From: Kitasatospora azatica KCTC 9699
GTDB taxonomy: Bacteria; Actinomycetota; Actinomycetes; Streptomycetales; Streptomycetaceae
Direction of reading: 5' to 3'
DNA length: 64,000 nucleotides
Assembly (NCBI RefSeq): GCF_000744785.1
Contig: NZ_JQMO01000002.1
Location: 1,798,001 to 1,862,000 of the forward strand
Each line of letters opens with the position of its first letter. Positions within the stretch are counted from its first letter, which is position 1. Below, one piece after another: positions 17,319-27,036 of the stretch. The position numbers were made by a program, and so were the translations under genes. The notes under the pieces were generated by a model, which had not been told where the DNA came from, ran no database searches, and worked only from the letters and a program-made list of their open reading frames with translations.

Positions 17319-19382
17319 GTGCGTACCACCTCCCTCAGCACTCGTGTCACCAGTCCGCTCGCCGCCGTCCGCAACCTCGGCATCCTCGCCCACGTCGACG
17401 CCGGCAAGACCACCGTCACCGAGCGGATCCTCTACCTCACCGGCACCACCCACAAGCGCGGCGAGGTCCACGACGGCACCACCGTCACCGACTTCGACTC
17501 CCAGGAGCGCGACCGCGGCATCACCATCTTCGCCGCGGCCGTGACCTGCGCCTGGGACGGCCACCGGATCAACCTGATCGACACCCCCGGCCACGTCGAC
17601 TTCGCCGACGAGGTGGAGCGCTCACTTCGGGTGCTCGACGGCGCGGTCGCGGTCTTCGACGCCGTCGCCGGGGTCGAGCCGCAGAGCGAGTCGGTCTGGC
17701 GGCAGGCCGATCGGCACGGGGTGCCGCGGATCGCCTTCGTCAACAAGCTCGACCGGGCCGGCGCCGACCTCGACACCGCGGTCGCCTCGATCCGCGAGCG
17801 GCTGCACCCGGCACCACTGGTGGTGCAGCTGCCGATCGGTCGGGAGGACGGGTTCACCGGCGTGGTGGACCTGCTGCGGATGCGGTCACTGGTCTGGGCC
17901 GACGACCGCGACGGCTTCACCGACGGGCCGGTGCCCGAGGAGCTGCGGGACGAGGCGCAGCGACGCCGCCGGCTGCTCGAGGAGGCGGTCGCGGAGCTCC
18001 ACCCGCTCGCGCTGGAGGAGTTCTGCGAACGGTCGACGCTGACCGAGGCGACGTTGGCCGCCGCACTGCGCGACCTGACCCGTACCGGCGACGGCGTGGT
18101 GGTGCTCTGCGGATCGGCGTACCGCAACCGTGGCATCGAGCCGCTGCTCGACGCGGCGGTGGCCTACCTGCCCTCGCCGCTGGACGTGCCGGCGGTGCGC
18201 GGCACCGTCGACGGTTCGGCGGACGGCTCGGTGCAGGAGCGGCCCGCCGACCCGGGGGCGCCGTTCGCGGCGCTGGTCTTCAAGGTCAACTCGACCGCCA
18301 CCGGGCGGCTGACCTACCTGCGGGTGTACTCGGGAACGGTCCGGAAGGGGGACACGGTGCTGGACACCGGCGCGCGACGCGGCGAGCGGATCGCCCGGAT
18401 CCTGCGGGTCCAGGCCGACCGGCACCAGGAGGTGGACCAGGCCGTGGCCGGGGACATCGTCGCGGTGGTCGGACCGAAGGCGGCCCGGGCCGGCGCCACC
18501 CTCTGCCTGCCCGCCGCCCCGCTGGTCCTAGAACCGCCGACGGTGGCCGACCCGGTCGTCTCGGTCGCGGTCGAGGCCCGGCGCAGCACCGACACCGAAC
18601 GCCTGGTGACGGCGTTGGCCCGACTGGTCGAGGAGGATCCCTCGCTGACCGTCCGGACCGACCCCGAGACCGGTCAGACGGTGCTGTCGGGGATGGGCGA
18701 ACTGCACCTGGAGGTCGCGGTGGAGAAGATCCGTCGCGCCCTCGGGCTGGAGGTCAACGTCGGTCGCCCGCAGGTGGCCTACCGCGAGACGGTCGGCCGT
18801 GGGGTGTCCGCACTGGTCTACCGGCACGTCAAGCAGGACGGCGGCGCCGGCCAGTTCGCCCATGTCGTGCTCGACGTGGAGCCGCTGGCCGACGCGGACT
18901 TCGCCTTCCGGTCCACGGTGGTCGGCGGCCGGGTGCCGCAGGAGTACGTCCGCGCGGTGGAGGCCGGCTGCCGGGACGCGCTCGCCGAGGGCCCGCTCGG
19001 CGGGCACCCGGTGACCGGGCTGCGGGTCACCCTGACCGACGGGGCCACCCACTCCAAGGACTCCTCGGAGCTGGCGTTCCGCACCGCCGGCCGGCTCGCC
19101 CTGCGGGAGGCCCTGCGCGCCTGCACCATGGTGCTGCTGGAACCGGTGGTCGAGGTCACCGCCACCGTGCCCGACGAGGCCGTCGGCGGCGTGCTCGGCG
19201 ACCTGGCGGCCCGTCGCGGCCGGGTCACCGGCCAGTCCGCCCGGGCCGGCACCGCGGTGGTCACGGCGGTGGTCCCGCTGGCCGAACTGTTCGGCTACGC
19301 AACCCGTTTGCGCAGCCGAACCCAGGGCCGCGGCACCTTCACCGCCCGCCCCACCGGCTACGCCCCGGCCCCGCCGAGCTAG
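17319..19382 (+). CDS. Elongation factor G-like translational GTPase (EF-G paralogue)
   Basis: A 687-residue protein of the EF-G/ribosomal-protection GTPase superfamily. G-domain motifs are AHVDAGKT (24-31), RGIT in switch I, DTPGH (88-92) and NKLD (142-145). Domains II to V follow in order and at normal length (for example GMGELHLEV and the domain IV segment [14 protein letters not shown]). It is not in a ribosomal-protein operon, so it is the accessory EF-G copy seen in many actinomycetes rather than the housekeeping fusA. GTG 17319 is used, with GAAAGG about 9 nt upstream; an ATG at 17312 is out of frame. Nearby are a FusB-like protein gene and an upstream leader ORF with hairpins, so regulation by ribosome stalling is possible. 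Confidence 0.88.
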   Translation: MRTTSLSTRVTSPLAAVRNLGILAHVDAGKTTVTERILYLTGTTHKRGEVHDGTTVTDFDSQERDRGITIFAAAVTCAWDGHRINLIDTPGHVDFADEVERSLRVLDGAVAVFDAVAGVEPQSESVWRQADRHGVPRIAFVNKLDRAGADLDTAVASIRERLHPAPLVVQLPIGREDGFTGVVDLLRMRSLVWADDRDGFTDGPVPEELRDEAQRRRRLLEEAVAELHPLALEEFCERSTLTEATLAAALRDLTRTGDGVVVLCGSAYRNRGIEPLLDAAVAYLPSPLDVPAVRGTVDGSADGSVQERPADPGAPFAALVFKVNSTATGRLTYLRVYSGTVRKGDTVLDTGARRGERIARILRVQADRHQEVDQAVAGDIVAVVGPKAARAGATLCLPAAPLVLEPPTVADPVVSVAVEARRSTDTERLVTALARLVEEDPSLTVRTDPETGQTVLSGMGELHLEVAVEKIRRALGLEVNVGRPQVAYRETVGRGVSALVYRHVKQDGGAGQFAHVVLDVEPLADADFAFRSTVVGGRVPQEYVRAVEAGCRDALAEGPLGGHPVTGLRVTLTDGATHSKDSSELAFRTAGRLALREALRACTMVLLEPVVEVTATVPDEAVGGVLGDLAARRGRVTGQSARAGTAVVTAVVPLAELFGYATRLRSRTQGRGTFTARPTGYAPAPPS

Positions 19383-19389
19383 CCACTGA

Positions 19390-19431
19390 CACGGCGGCCC
19401 CGCCCCCCAAACCGGGGGCGGGGCCGCCGTG
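19390..19431 (+). terminator. Strong GC-rich hairpin terminator
   Basis: CACGGCGGCCCCGCCCC (from 19390) pairs with GGGGCGGGGCCGCCGTG (to 19431) around a short CCAAACCG-type loop. It starts 8 nt after the EF-G-like stop. Confidence 0.85.
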
Positions 19432-19435
19432 ACCG

Positions 19436-19450
19436 TTGACGGATCGTCAG
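19436..19450. repeat. Short palindromic element TGACGGATCGTCA
   Basis: TGACG-GAT-CGTCA lies directly next to the 3' end of the GAPDH gene (stop at 19452-19454 on the minus strand). The same core is repeated at 42560-42574, and a variant lies at 58697-58713. Confidence 0.6.
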
Positions 19451-19451
19451 C

Positions 19452-20915
19452 TCACTGCGCGAGATCCCCCGCGACCGCCGGGGCCGGGTAGGTCGGGTAC
19501 TCGACCCCGGAGACGTGCTGGACGACCCGGACGACCTGGCAGGAGTAGCCGAACTCGTTGTCGTACCACAGGTAGAGGATCGCGTTGTCGCCCTCGACCT
19601 TGGTGGCGCCGGCGTCCACGATCGAAGCGTGGCGCGAGCCGATGAAGTCGCTGGAGACCGCGTCGGGAGCGCTGATGAAGTCGATCTGACGCCTGAGCGG
19701 CGAGGTCAGCGACACGTCGCGCAGGTAGTCGAGGACCTCCTCGCGGGTGGTCTCACGCGCGAGCTGCAGGTTGAGGATCGCGATCGAGACGTCCGGCACC
19801 GGCACCCGGATCGAACTGCCGGTGATCTTCGCGTTGAGGTCGGGCAGCGCCTTGGCGACGGCGGAGGCGGCACCGGTCTCGGTGATCACCATGTTGAGCG
19901 CCGCCGAACGGCCGCGGCGGTCCGAGCTGTGGTAGTTGTCCAGCAGGTTCTGGTCGTTGGTGAACGAGTGGACGGTCTCCACGTGGCCGCGCAGCACGCC
20001 GTACTCGTCCGCCATCGCCTTCAGCGGCGGGACGATCGCGTTGGTGGTGCAGGAGGCGCAGGACAGGATCTGCTCGTCCGGCTTGATCGTGTCGTGGTTG
20101 ACGCCGTGCACGATGTTGGGGACGTCGCCCTTGCCCGGCGCGGTCAGCACCACCTTGGCGATACCGGGGCGCAGGTGCTTCGACAGGCCCTCGCGGTCGC
20201 GCCAGCGGCCGGTGTTGTCGACCAGGATCGCGTCGTTGATGCCGTACGCCGTGTAGTCCACGGTGGTCGGGTCGTTCGAGTAGATCACCGCGATCTCGGT
20301 GCCGTTGGCGATGATCTTGTTGTTCGCCTCGTCGACCGTGATGGTGCCCTGGAACTGGCCGTGGATGGAGTCCCGGCGCAGCAGCGAGGCCCGGCGGACG
20401 ATGTCGTCGTCGTCGCTCTTGCGGACCACGATGGCGCGCAGCCGCAGACCGTTGCCCGAACCGGCCTTCTCGATCAGCAGGCGGGCCAGCAGGCGACCGA
20501 TCCGACCGAACCCGTAGAGCACCACATCGCGCGGCTCGCGGCGGTCCAGCTTGTTGGCCCCCGTGGCGCCGGCGACCGCCTCCGCGGTGAACTCCGCCAC
20601 CGACAGACCCCGGCTGTCGGTGGCGTAGGTCGCGGCGAGCATGCCGATGTCGATCTGGGAGGGACCGAGATCGAGCGCGGTGAGCGCCTGCAGGAACGGC
20701 AGGGTCTCGGTGACCGAGAGCTCCTCACCGGCGATCTGGCGGGCGAACCGGTGCGTCTTGAGGATGCTGACCACCGACTTGTTCACCAGGGAGCGGCTGT
20801 GCAGCAGGACGGTGACGTCCCTCTCCCGGTGCAGTCGGCCGATGATCGGGATCATCGACTCCGCGATCTCCTCGCGGGTCTTCCAGTTCGTGAACACGTC
20901 CTCATTGACAGTCAC
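19452..20915 (-). CDS. gap: Glyceraldehyde-3-phosphate dehydrogenase, long form
   Basis: A 487-residue oxidoreductase. The C-terminal 355 residues are a full GAPDH: NAD-binding GFGRIGR (135-141), catalytic Cys289 in SCASCTTN, and the C-terminal WYDNEFGYS. The N-terminal 130 residues (VNEDVFTNWKTREEIAESM...) are an all-helical extension typical of the long GAPDH class found as a second copy in Streptomyces. Standard GAPDH is about 335 residues, so this is not the housekeeping form. The start is GTG 20915 with GAAAGATGG upstream. It is convergent with the EF-G paralogue gene. A carbon-flow role in glycolysis or gluconeogenesis is expected; coenzyme preference is not determined here. Confidence 0.92.
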   Translation of the reverse strand: MTVNEDVFTNWKTREEIAESMIPIIGRLHRERDVTVLLHSRSLVNKSVVSILKTHRFARQIAGEELSVTETLPFLQALTALDLGPSQIDIGMLAATYATDSRGLSVAEFTAEAVAGATGANKLDRREPRDVVLYGFGRIGRLLARLLIEKAGSGNGLRLRAIVVRKSDDDDIVRRASLLRRDSIHGQFQGTITVDEANNKIIANGTEIAVIYSNDPTTVDYTAYGINDAILVDNTGRWRDREGLSKHLRPGIAKVVLTAPGKGDVPNIVHGVNHDTIKPDEQILSCASCTTNAIVPPLKAMADEYGVLRGHVETVHSFTNDQNLLDNYHSSDRRGRSAALNMVITETGAASAVAKALPDLNAKITGSSIRVPVPDVSIAILNLQLARETTREEVLDYLRDVSLTSPLRRQIDFISAPDAVSSDFIGSRHASIVDAGATKVEGDNAILYLWYDNEFGYSCQVVRVVQHVSGVEYPTYPAPAVAGDLAQ

Positions 20916-21270
20916 AGGTCCATCTTTCGAGCTAGGCGGTACCCACCATGCTAGCTTTCGGACTTTTAAACCTCTGAAGCGGTCCCTGTTTGGGCACAGC
21001 GGAGCGCCGCCCGCCGACGGCGCGGAGTGAGCCGCCGACGGACGGTGCGGAGAACTGCGGCCGTCAGCTCGGCGGGAACTCCCCGACTGGTGGACGACTC
21101 CTGCCTCCCACCGTCGGGGGCACGGCCTCGTGAAACCATCCCGAATCGGTGCAATTCAGACACTCATCCTTCGCGCCGGCCCTCAACGCCACCGCTCTGG
21201 GCCGAATTCACCGGCACACGCCAAAACGCGGCCCGGCTCGCCCGCCTGGCCGCGTTTCCTCCGCCACCGC
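20916..21270. other. Intergenic region upstream of gap
   Basis: No gene is supported. On the minus strand a -10-like TAGCAT lies near 20950, within an AGCTAG...CTAGCT inverted repeat (about 20930-20955), probably the gap promoter. The rest shows GC-rich sequence without recognisable features. Confidence 0.4.
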
Positions 21271-21693
21271 TCAGGCGGCGAGTCGCAGCTCGGCCACCAC
21301 CCGGGTACCGCTGCGGGTCCGGCTGACCTCGCAGACCGAGGCGTACGCCGCCACCAACTGCAGGCCGCGCCCGTTGCACGCCGTGTCCTCGGCGCAGCGT
21401 CTGCGGGCCCGAGCCCGCCAGTGCCCGCGGTCCCGGACCTCGACGGTCAGCACCAGGCCGGTGACGGACAGCAGCAGCGCCACCTCGGGACTGCCGCTGT
21501 GCCGGACGGCATTGGCGACCAGTTCCGTGACGATCAGCGCCAGCGCCTCGTCCACCTCACCGGGCACTCCCCACTCCTGTGCCACGGCCCGCGCGAACTG
21601 CCGCAGCTCCGGCACGGACGAGGGCTCGGTGCTGGTGCGGAGAGAGGCCGTGCGGCAGGTGATGGCGGTTGCGGTGGCAGTTGGGGTGGACAT
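21271..21693 (-). CDS. Anti-sigma-factor-type ATP-binding protein (HATPase)
   Basis: A 140-residue serine-kinase/anti-sigma-type ATPase of the GHKL fold (RsbW/SpoIIAB-like). The N-box is TELVANAVRHSG at about residues 55-66. The G-box region is GRGLQLVAAYA near 108-118. Streptomyces genomes hold dozens of these as stand-alone regulators. ATG 21693 was chosen because AGGAG lies about 7 nt upstream; the longer open frame lacks support. The insert RARARRRCAEDTACN between the boxes is unusual and Arg-rich. No sigma factor or anti-anti-sigma gene is adjacent, so its partner is unknown. Confidence 0.85.
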   Translation of the reverse strand: MSTPTATATAITCRTASLRTSTEPSSVPELRQFARAVAQEWGVPGEVDEALALIVTELVANAVRHSGSPEVALLLSVTGLVLTVEVRDRGHWRARARRRCAEDTACNGRGLQLVAAYASVCEVSRTRSGTRVVAELRLAA

Positions 21694-22153
21694 CTGAGGC
21701 TCCTGGCTTCCACAGGGGAAATCCCCTTGCTGCAACAGTCGCCGAGCCGACCACCCCGAACAATGCGGGCCGCCACTATTGGGTACCCCTAACCCGACCC
21801 GCGTAGCGGGACGCAGACACCCCACACCCCAGGCACTGCACGGCTCAGGCACTGCCGCCACAGGAAAGGCCATGGGCGCACCACGCAAACCTGATCGAAG
21901 TCCGGGGCCTTCCTTGATCGTGGGGTCGTCGCCGTCTCCGCACCGTCCCCGATGGCAACCGCTTACCCGCTGCGGGCTCGACCGGTGAAGCCGGGGGAAC
22001 GTCCCGCCGTCCGCGAGCCGAACATCAGCGGGGGATTGTGTCGGTCCCGCTCTCATCGGCGCGGTTTCGCGGGCATCCTCACGCTAGCCTCTGCGTCCAC
22101 CCTGCGGCCGCTCAGCAGCAGGAATCCGCTCTCCACCACCGAGGAGCACACCC
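21694..22153. other. Intergenic region between divergent genes
   Basis: The stretch separates the anti-sigma-type gene and the phosphoesterase gene, which diverge. I see no supported gene; a short hairpin GACCCGCG-TAG-CGGGAC-type sequence lies near 21796-21812. Promoters for both genes must be here. Confidence 0.3.
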
Positions 22154-23086
22154 GTGAACCGATTCCTGAACCGATGCCGCGTGTTCGGCTCGCTGCCGGT
22201 CGCGACGCTCCTCGCCGGCTGCGCGGCCGGAGCGGCCGCCCCCGTAACTGCGGCCTCCGGGCTGCCGAAGCCGGACCACGTGGTCATCGTGATGATGGAG
22301 AACCAGAGCCACGACACCATCATCGGCAACACCGCGCAGGCGCCGTACATCAACTCCCTTGCCCAGCAGGGTGCTTCGTTCAGCGACTCGCACGGCGTCC
22401 GGCACCCCAGCCTGCCCAACTACTACGCCCTGATGTCCGGCTCCACCCAGGGTCTGACCAACAGCACACCACCCCCGCCGGGGTCGGTGCACGCGGACAA
22501 CCTGCCCAACGAGTTGATCCAGCACGGATACAGCTTCCGCGACTACTCCGACGAGGCCACCCCCGCCGCCTGGCTGCGCTTCGCGGACCTGCCGGGGACG
22601 GCGACCAGCCCGAACCCGGTGGACAAGTGGCTGAGCTGCCCGTCCCCGACCGTCGGTCAGGGCTGCGGCTTCCCGACCACCGACGCGGGCTACGCGGCGC
22701 TGCCGACCGTCACCTTCGTGCACGGCAACCAGTCCGAGTCGATGCACGACAACAACATCCTCGAGGGCGACACCTGGGTGAGGAACACCCTGGGCGGCTA
22801 CGCGAGCTGGGCCCGGACCCACAACAGCCTGCTCGTCGTCACCTTCGACGAGGACGACTTCGAGACCGTCAACCACATCCCCACCGTCTTCTACGGCGCC
22901 GACGTCCACCCCGGCAGCTACGGCGAGACCGTCAACCACTACAACGTCCTGCGGACGGTCGAGGACATGTACGGCCTGCCCCACCTCGCCAACGACGCCA
23001 CCGCCGCCCCGATCACCGACACCTGGGCCCACACCACCTACGGCGGCGCCGACGGCCCCGGCCGGGTCACCGGCTACAACGCGTGA
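22154..23086 (+). CDS. Phosphoesterase-family lipoprotein (acid phosphatase/phospholipase C-like)
   Basis: A 310-residue exported phosphoesterase. The signal peptide ends in a lipobox LLAGC (Cys22), so it is probably membrane-anchored on the outside of the cell. The catalytic domain opens with DHVVIVMMENQSHDTIIGN (metal-binding Glu-Asn motif) and includes VRHPSLPNYYALMSG and the C-terminal TFDEDD (near 235). This is the same superfamily as the 1593 protein but single-domain. GTG 22154 follows GAGGAG by 7 nt. Together with the 1593 protein it suggests extracellular phosphate scavenging. It is followed by a large hairpin shared with the convergent collagenase gene. Confidence 0.87.
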   Translation: MNRFLNRCRVFGSLPVATLLAGCAAGAAAPVTAASGLPKPDHVVIVMMENQSHDTIIGNTAQAPYINSLAQQGASFSDSHGVRHPSLPNYYALMSGSTQGLTNSTPPPPGSVHADNLPNELIQHGYSFRDYSDEATPAAWLRFADLPGTATSPNPVDKWLSCPSPTVGQGCGFPTTDAGYAALPTVTFVHGNQSESMHDNNILEGDTWVRNTLGGYASWARTHNSLLVVTFDEDDFETVNHIPTVFYGADVHPGSYGETVNHYNVLRTVEDMYGLPHLANDATAAPITDTWAHTTYGGADGPGRVTGYNA

Positions 23087-23147
23087 TGCCTGGACGACGC
23101 CGGCGGCCCCCCAGCCCCGGCCCCGGCCCACCGGGCGGAAACGACTG

Positions 23148-23196
23148 CCGGGCAGTCACGGGGCGGCGGAAAGCCGCCCTGGCCGTGACTGCCCGG
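23148..23196. terminator. Large bidirectional hairpin
   Basis: CCGGGCAGTCACGG (23148-23161) pairs with CCGTGACTGCCCGG (23183-23196). A nested stem GGCGG-AAA-GCCGCC fills the loop. It lies between the convergent phosphoesterase and collagenase genes. Confidence 0.85.
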
Positions 23197-23236
23197 GGTG
23201 AGCCGAACTCAGAGGTCAGTGCTCAGGTTCCAAAGC

Positions 23237-25798
23237 TCAGAACTGGGTGCTGACCGTGACACCGCTGAAGTCGGTGTTGGCGTAGAGGCTGAGGTACCGG
23301 TAGCCGGCCGTGGGGTTGGTGACGGTGATGCTCTGGGTGGTGCCGGGGTTGGTGGAGGAGGCGGTGAAGGCGCTCGGCGAGGCCCAGCCGTCCGCGTTGT
23401 AGTACAGGTACGCGGTGCCGGTGCCGCCGGCGGTGGAGACCTTCAGCGTGGTGGTGCCGGCCGGCAGGTAGACGTACAGGTAGTCCGTGTTGCCGGCGGT
23501 CTCGGCGCGGTTGGGCCGGGAGCAGTTCTGGCCCATCGCGTCGGTGCGCACGTCGGTGCAGGTCGGCAGGGTGACGGGGCCGCTGCCGACGGTCACGGTG
23601 ACCGAGGACGGGGTGCTGGCGGTCTTGCCGCTGCTGTCGGTCACCGTCAGGTCGACGGTGTAGGTGCCGGCGGCCGCGTAACTGTGGCTCGGGTTCTGCT
23701 GGTTGGACGAGGTGCCGTCGCCGAAGGTCCAGTTCCACGAGGTGATCTGGGCCGAACTGGCGGTCTCCACCGACTTGTCGGTCAGGGTTACCGTGGCGCC
23801 GTTCACCGACTGGTCGAACAGGGCCGTCGGGCCGGCCGCGTAACAGGCGCCGGCGGCGCAGCTGTTGAGCCAGTTGTCGAAGTCGGCGTCGTAGCCGGTG
23901 CCGATCGAGTTGTAGACCGCGTAGCCGCCCTGGTAGTCACCGGTGCGGAAGTGGCCGAGCATGGTGGCGATGTCGGCCGGGTGCTTCTCGAACATGTACC
24001 GGACCGAGAGGTAGCCCCACGGGTAGGTGCGGACCGAGTCCGAGTTGTCGTACGTGTTCTGGAAGATGGTGCTGAGCTTGTAGGTGTGCTTGGCCGCCTC
24101 GGTCATCGCCTGGGTGTCGGTGGTGCCGCGGTAGGCGTAGGACTCGTACTCGGCGACCCCTTCGATCCACCAGATGTCCGGGACGGAGATCTCGGTGCCG
24201 AAGTTGCCCTTCATGTCGTAGATGCCGTCGAGGTAGTGCGTGTACTCGTGGTTGAGGTTCCACACGTTCGCCGGGAAGCCGTCCTTCCACGACTTCTGGT
24301 ACATCACCGACACGGCCTGGTTGTTGGGGTCGGTCGGGTCCATGACGGTCTGGCCGCCGTTGTTGGTCGAGTTGCCGAAGATCGCCCAGGAGTAGTTGAC
24401 GTAGTCGGCCTGGTTGGCGAAGACCCCAAGGATGATGGTCTTGTCGTACTGCCCGGGGACCGGCCCGCTGTCCTTGACCAGGTTGTGGAAGAAGGTGTCC
24501 TCACCGCGCAGGCTGGCGCAGACCGCCGCCAGGTCGGCCGCCGACAGGGCCTCGGTCTCGAAGGTGCGGTTGTCGCAGACCAGTTGGTTCGGCAGCACCG
24601 CCGCGGTCAGCTTCGCCGCCAGGTTGCAGGTGTTGTAGTAGGAGCACTGGGTGCCGTCGTACTGGTTCGCCTGGTAGGCGGTGTGCACGTACAGCGGGCC
24701 GGTGGGGCCGGTCATCTGCGCGGAGTCGAGCACCGTCTTCACCAGCGGCCTGGCCACGGCCTCGATGGTGGCGTTGTCGCCGGCCATCCGGGCCAGGTCG
24801 TTGCCCGCGTTGTAGTCGAGGTAGGCGTTCGTCCCGCCGAGCAGGTCCTTGTGGTTGATCGCGAAGCTGCTCAGGGTGTTGACGATGCTCGGGTCCGCCG
24901 TGACCGCGCTGACGAAGTCCGCGTTCCAGTTGGCCCGCCACAGCGGCGCGGACAGGACGGCGTTGACCGCCTTCACCATCTTCGGGAACGCGTTGTAGGA
25001 GTTGCCGTAGCCGTTCAGCACCTGCTTGTAGACGTTCAGGTACTTGCCCTGCAGGTTGGCGCTGTCGGTCAGCACCAGCACGTCGTAGAGCACGGTGCCG
25101 TTGTCGTCGGTGACGTCGGTCCAGTGCTTGCCGGCGAAGAAGGCGTCCAGACCGGCCTTGGTGGCGTTGTAGAGCGAGGCGTCGTAGTTCCCGACCGCGC
25201 CCGAGTTGTAGGACTGGACGTAGAAGCCGGCCCGCAGGAAGAGCACCAGCTGCCAGATGCCGGTCGAGTTGTTGCCGGCGTAGCTGCCCGCCAGGTTCTG
25301 GAAGGCGTGGGCGACGGTCAGCATCTGCTGCTGCTTGAAGATGTTGCCCGCGTCGGTGCCGGTGACGTTGAACAGCGTGTTGACGCAGTCGACGGTCGAG
25401 TTCTGGACGAAGGAGACCAGGTCGGAGCCGCTCCGGCTGCCGAAGTCGGCCGGGGTGCAGCTCTGTGCGGCGGCCGGGCCGGCCGCGGCGGGCCTGGCCG
25501 GAGCCGCCTTCTGCGCGGCCGAACGGGGTGTGGTCTGCACGGCCGTCCCGGCCGGCTGGCCCATCACGGCCTGGCCGAGCAGGGCCGGCGGCAGCGGGGC
25601 GGCGGCGGGGGCGAGGTCCTCGGAGCCGGCGGCGACCACCGGGCCGAGCGGCTGCGGGAGGACGGCGGAGGCCACGGTCGCCGGCTTGGCGGTGACCGGG
25701 CCGGACGCGGCGAACGCGGGGGCCGGCAGCACGGTGGCGGCGGTGGCGCAGCCGGCGACGACGGCGATGAGGGTGGGGATCGGTATACGCAGACGCAC
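23237..25798 (-). CDS. Secreted M9-family collagenase with PKD and PPC domains
   Basis: An 853-residue exported metalloprotease. The signal peptide (residues 1-31) precedes an Ala/Pro-rich pro-region to about 110. The collagenase module has an activator part (about 115-400) and a peptidase domain with HEYTHYLDG (517-525; His517, Glu518, His521) and the downstream Glu546 in WWIEGVAEYE. A PKD domain (about 653-737, SWNWTFGDGTS) and a bacterial pre-peptidase/collagen-binding-like C-terminal domain (about 750-853) follow. Layout and length match actinobacterial collagenases. The start is GTG 25798 with AGGAG upstream. It probably degrades collagen-like or other extracellular protein. Confidence 0.92.
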   Translation of the reverse strand: MRLRIPIPTLIAVVAGCATAATVLPAPAFAASGPVTAKPATVASAVLPQPLGPVVAAGSEDLAPAAAPLPPALLGQAVMGQPAGTAVQTTPRSAAQKAAPARPAAAGPAAAQSCTPADFGSRSGSDLVSFVQNSTVDCVNTLFNVTGTDAGNIFKQQQMLTVAHAFQNLAGSYAGNNSTGIWQLVLFLRAGFYVQSYNSGAVGNYDASLYNATKAGLDAFFAGKHWTDVTDDNGTVLYDVLVLTDSANLQGKYLNVYKQVLNGYGNSYNAFPKMVKAVNAVLSAPLWRANWNADFVSAVTADPSIVNTLSSFAINHKDLLGGTNAYLDYNAGNDLARMAGDNATIEAVARPLVKTVLDSAQMTGPTGPLYVHTAYQANQYDGTQCSYYNTCNLAAKLTAAVLPNQLVCDNRTFETEALSAADLAAVCASLRGEDTFFHNLVKDSGPVPGQYDKTIILGVFANQADYVNYSWAIFGNSTNNGGQTVMDPTDPNNQAVSVMYQKSWKDGFPANVWNLNHEYTHYLDGIYDMKGNFGTEISVPDIWWIEGVAEYESYAYRGTTDTQAMTEAAKHTYKLSTIFQNTYDNSDSVRTYPWGYLSVRYMFEKHPADIATMLGHFRTGDYQGGYAVYNSIGTGYDADFDNWLNSCAAGACYAAGPTALFDQSVNGATVTLTDKSVETASSAQITSWNWTFGDGTSSNQQNPSHSYAAAGTYTVDLTVTDSSGKTASTPSSVTVTVGSGPVTLPTCTDVRTDAMGQNCSRPNRAETAGNTDYLYVYLPAGTTTLKVSTAGGTGTAYLYYNADGWASPSAFTASSTNPGTTQSITVTNPTAGYRYLSLYANTDFSGVTVSTQF

Positions 25799-25903
25799 GC
25801 TAAGTCCTTCTCCTGTGGGGGGAGCTCACTGAGCATCAGGCGAGGCGAGGGGGGATTCGGCGTGAATCCTGGCATCGAATGTTCGTCAGAACAATGTCAC
25901 AGG

Positions 25904-26854
25904 TCATATGGCATTCATACTCAGGTCATAACACCACGGGCGCGGCGAACCGGCGACCAGCTCCCGGTACGCCGCGGTCGCGGCGCCGAACAGCGTCTCC
26001 ACCACCTCGGGATCCACCCCGGCGGTCCGCCAGAGCAGCAGCTGCCGGACCCGGATCGGCGTGCCGGCCAGCGGCTTGACGACCACGTCGCCCGGCGGCC
26101 GGGTGGTCGGCTGGACGATCGAGATCCCGAGCCCGGCAGCGACCATGTCCTGCAGCTCCATCCGGCCACCGTGGAACTCCTGCACCGTCGCCGCCCTGAA
26201 ACCGGCCTCGGCGCAGGCCCGGTGGAAGACCCCGGGCCAGCCGGCACCGTCCTCGGGCGCGAGCAGCCAGGTCTCCTCGGCCAGCTCCGCCAGCGCGATC
26301 TCGGCGCGGTGGCAGAGCTGATGGCCGGCCGGCAGTGCCACCAAGGCCGGCTCGGTGACGATGCCGCGGTGCGCCACGGCCGGCGAGTGCCGCAGCTCCG
26401 CACCCGGGTAGTCCACCGCGATGGCGACGTCCGCCTGCTCCAGCTCCAGCAGCTCGACGATGTCCGAGCAACGGTGGCCGGCGCTCACGCCGAACAGCAG
26501 ATCGGGCCGCTGGTGTCGCGCCCTGCCGAGCAGCCCGGGCAGCAGCAGGGGGCCGACCGCCGCCAGGCGCACCTCCTGCCGGGCCTGCCCGGGTTCTTCC
26601 CCCGGCAGCCGGCCGAGACCGTCGATCCGGGCCAGCACCTCACGTGCGGCCGCCAGCACCTCGACGCCGAAGCTGGTCGGCGCCACGCCCGCGGCCGTGC
26701 GCTCGAACAGCGGCGCACCCAGGATGCCCTCGATCCGGCGCAGTTGAGTACTGGTCGCCGGCTGCGAGGCTCCGCGCACCACGGCGGCCCGCCCCACGCT
26801 CCCGCTGTCGGCGATGGTGCACAGCACCCGCAGGTGCCGAAGTTCCAACTCCAT
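25904..26854 (-). CDS. LysR-family transcriptional regulator
   Basis: A 316-residue regulator. Residues 1-60 are the LysR winged helix-turn-helix (MELELRHLRVLCTIADSGSVGRAAVVRGASQPATSTQLRRIE). The rest is the two-lobed periplasmic-binding-like effector domain. ATG 26854 has a GGGAGG ribosome binding site; the frame extends upstream but that part has no family similarity. It lies upstream of and in line with the collagenase gene on the same strand, about 105 bp before its start, so it may regulate or be read with it. No divergent target gene of the usual LysR layout is present, and the effector is unknown. Confidence 0.87.
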   Translation of the reverse strand: MELELRHLRVLCTIADSGSVGRAAVVRGASQPATSTQLRRIEGILGAPLFERTAAGVAPTSFGVEVLAAAREVLARIDGLGRLPGEEPGQARQEVRLAAVGPLLLPGLLGRARHQRPDLLFGVSAGHRCSDIVELLELEQADVAIAVDYPGAELRHSPAVAHRGIVTEPALVALPAGHQLCHRAEIALAELAEETWLLAPEDGAGWPGVFHRACAEAGFRAATVQEFHGGRMELQDMVAAGLGISIVQPTTRPPGDVVVKPLAGTPIRVRQLLLWRTAGVDPEVVETLFGAATAAYRELVAGSPRPWCYDLSMNAI

Positions 26855-27036
26855 GGGCCCCCCTCCCTGGCCCGGCGGCCCCGCCCAGCCTGCTGGTGGC
26901 GCCTGGCGGGCGCCGAGCGAACTGTGCAATGGCACACGTAACATTTCAAGTGTGCTGCTCACCTTCGCCCCGGGCCCATGCGGCGTCAAGACCTCGCCGG
27001 CGGCCTCCTCCCCCGGAACGGGCCGCCGGCTGCCGC

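Noticed and set aside
17319..19382. Housekeeping fusA or Tet(M)-type ribosomal protection protein
   Set aside because: It lacks the str-operon context of fusA, and overall length and domain layout fit EF-G better than Tet(M).
17255..19432. Alternative 725-codon frame over the EF-G gene
   Set aside because: It shows Arg/Gly-rich shadow composition and no GTPase motifs; the 17319 frame carries all G motifs.
23198..26941. 1247-codon open frame on the plus strand
   Set aside because: It is antisense to the collagenase and LysR genes, has low-complexity Val/Gly/Arg composition and no ribosome binding site.
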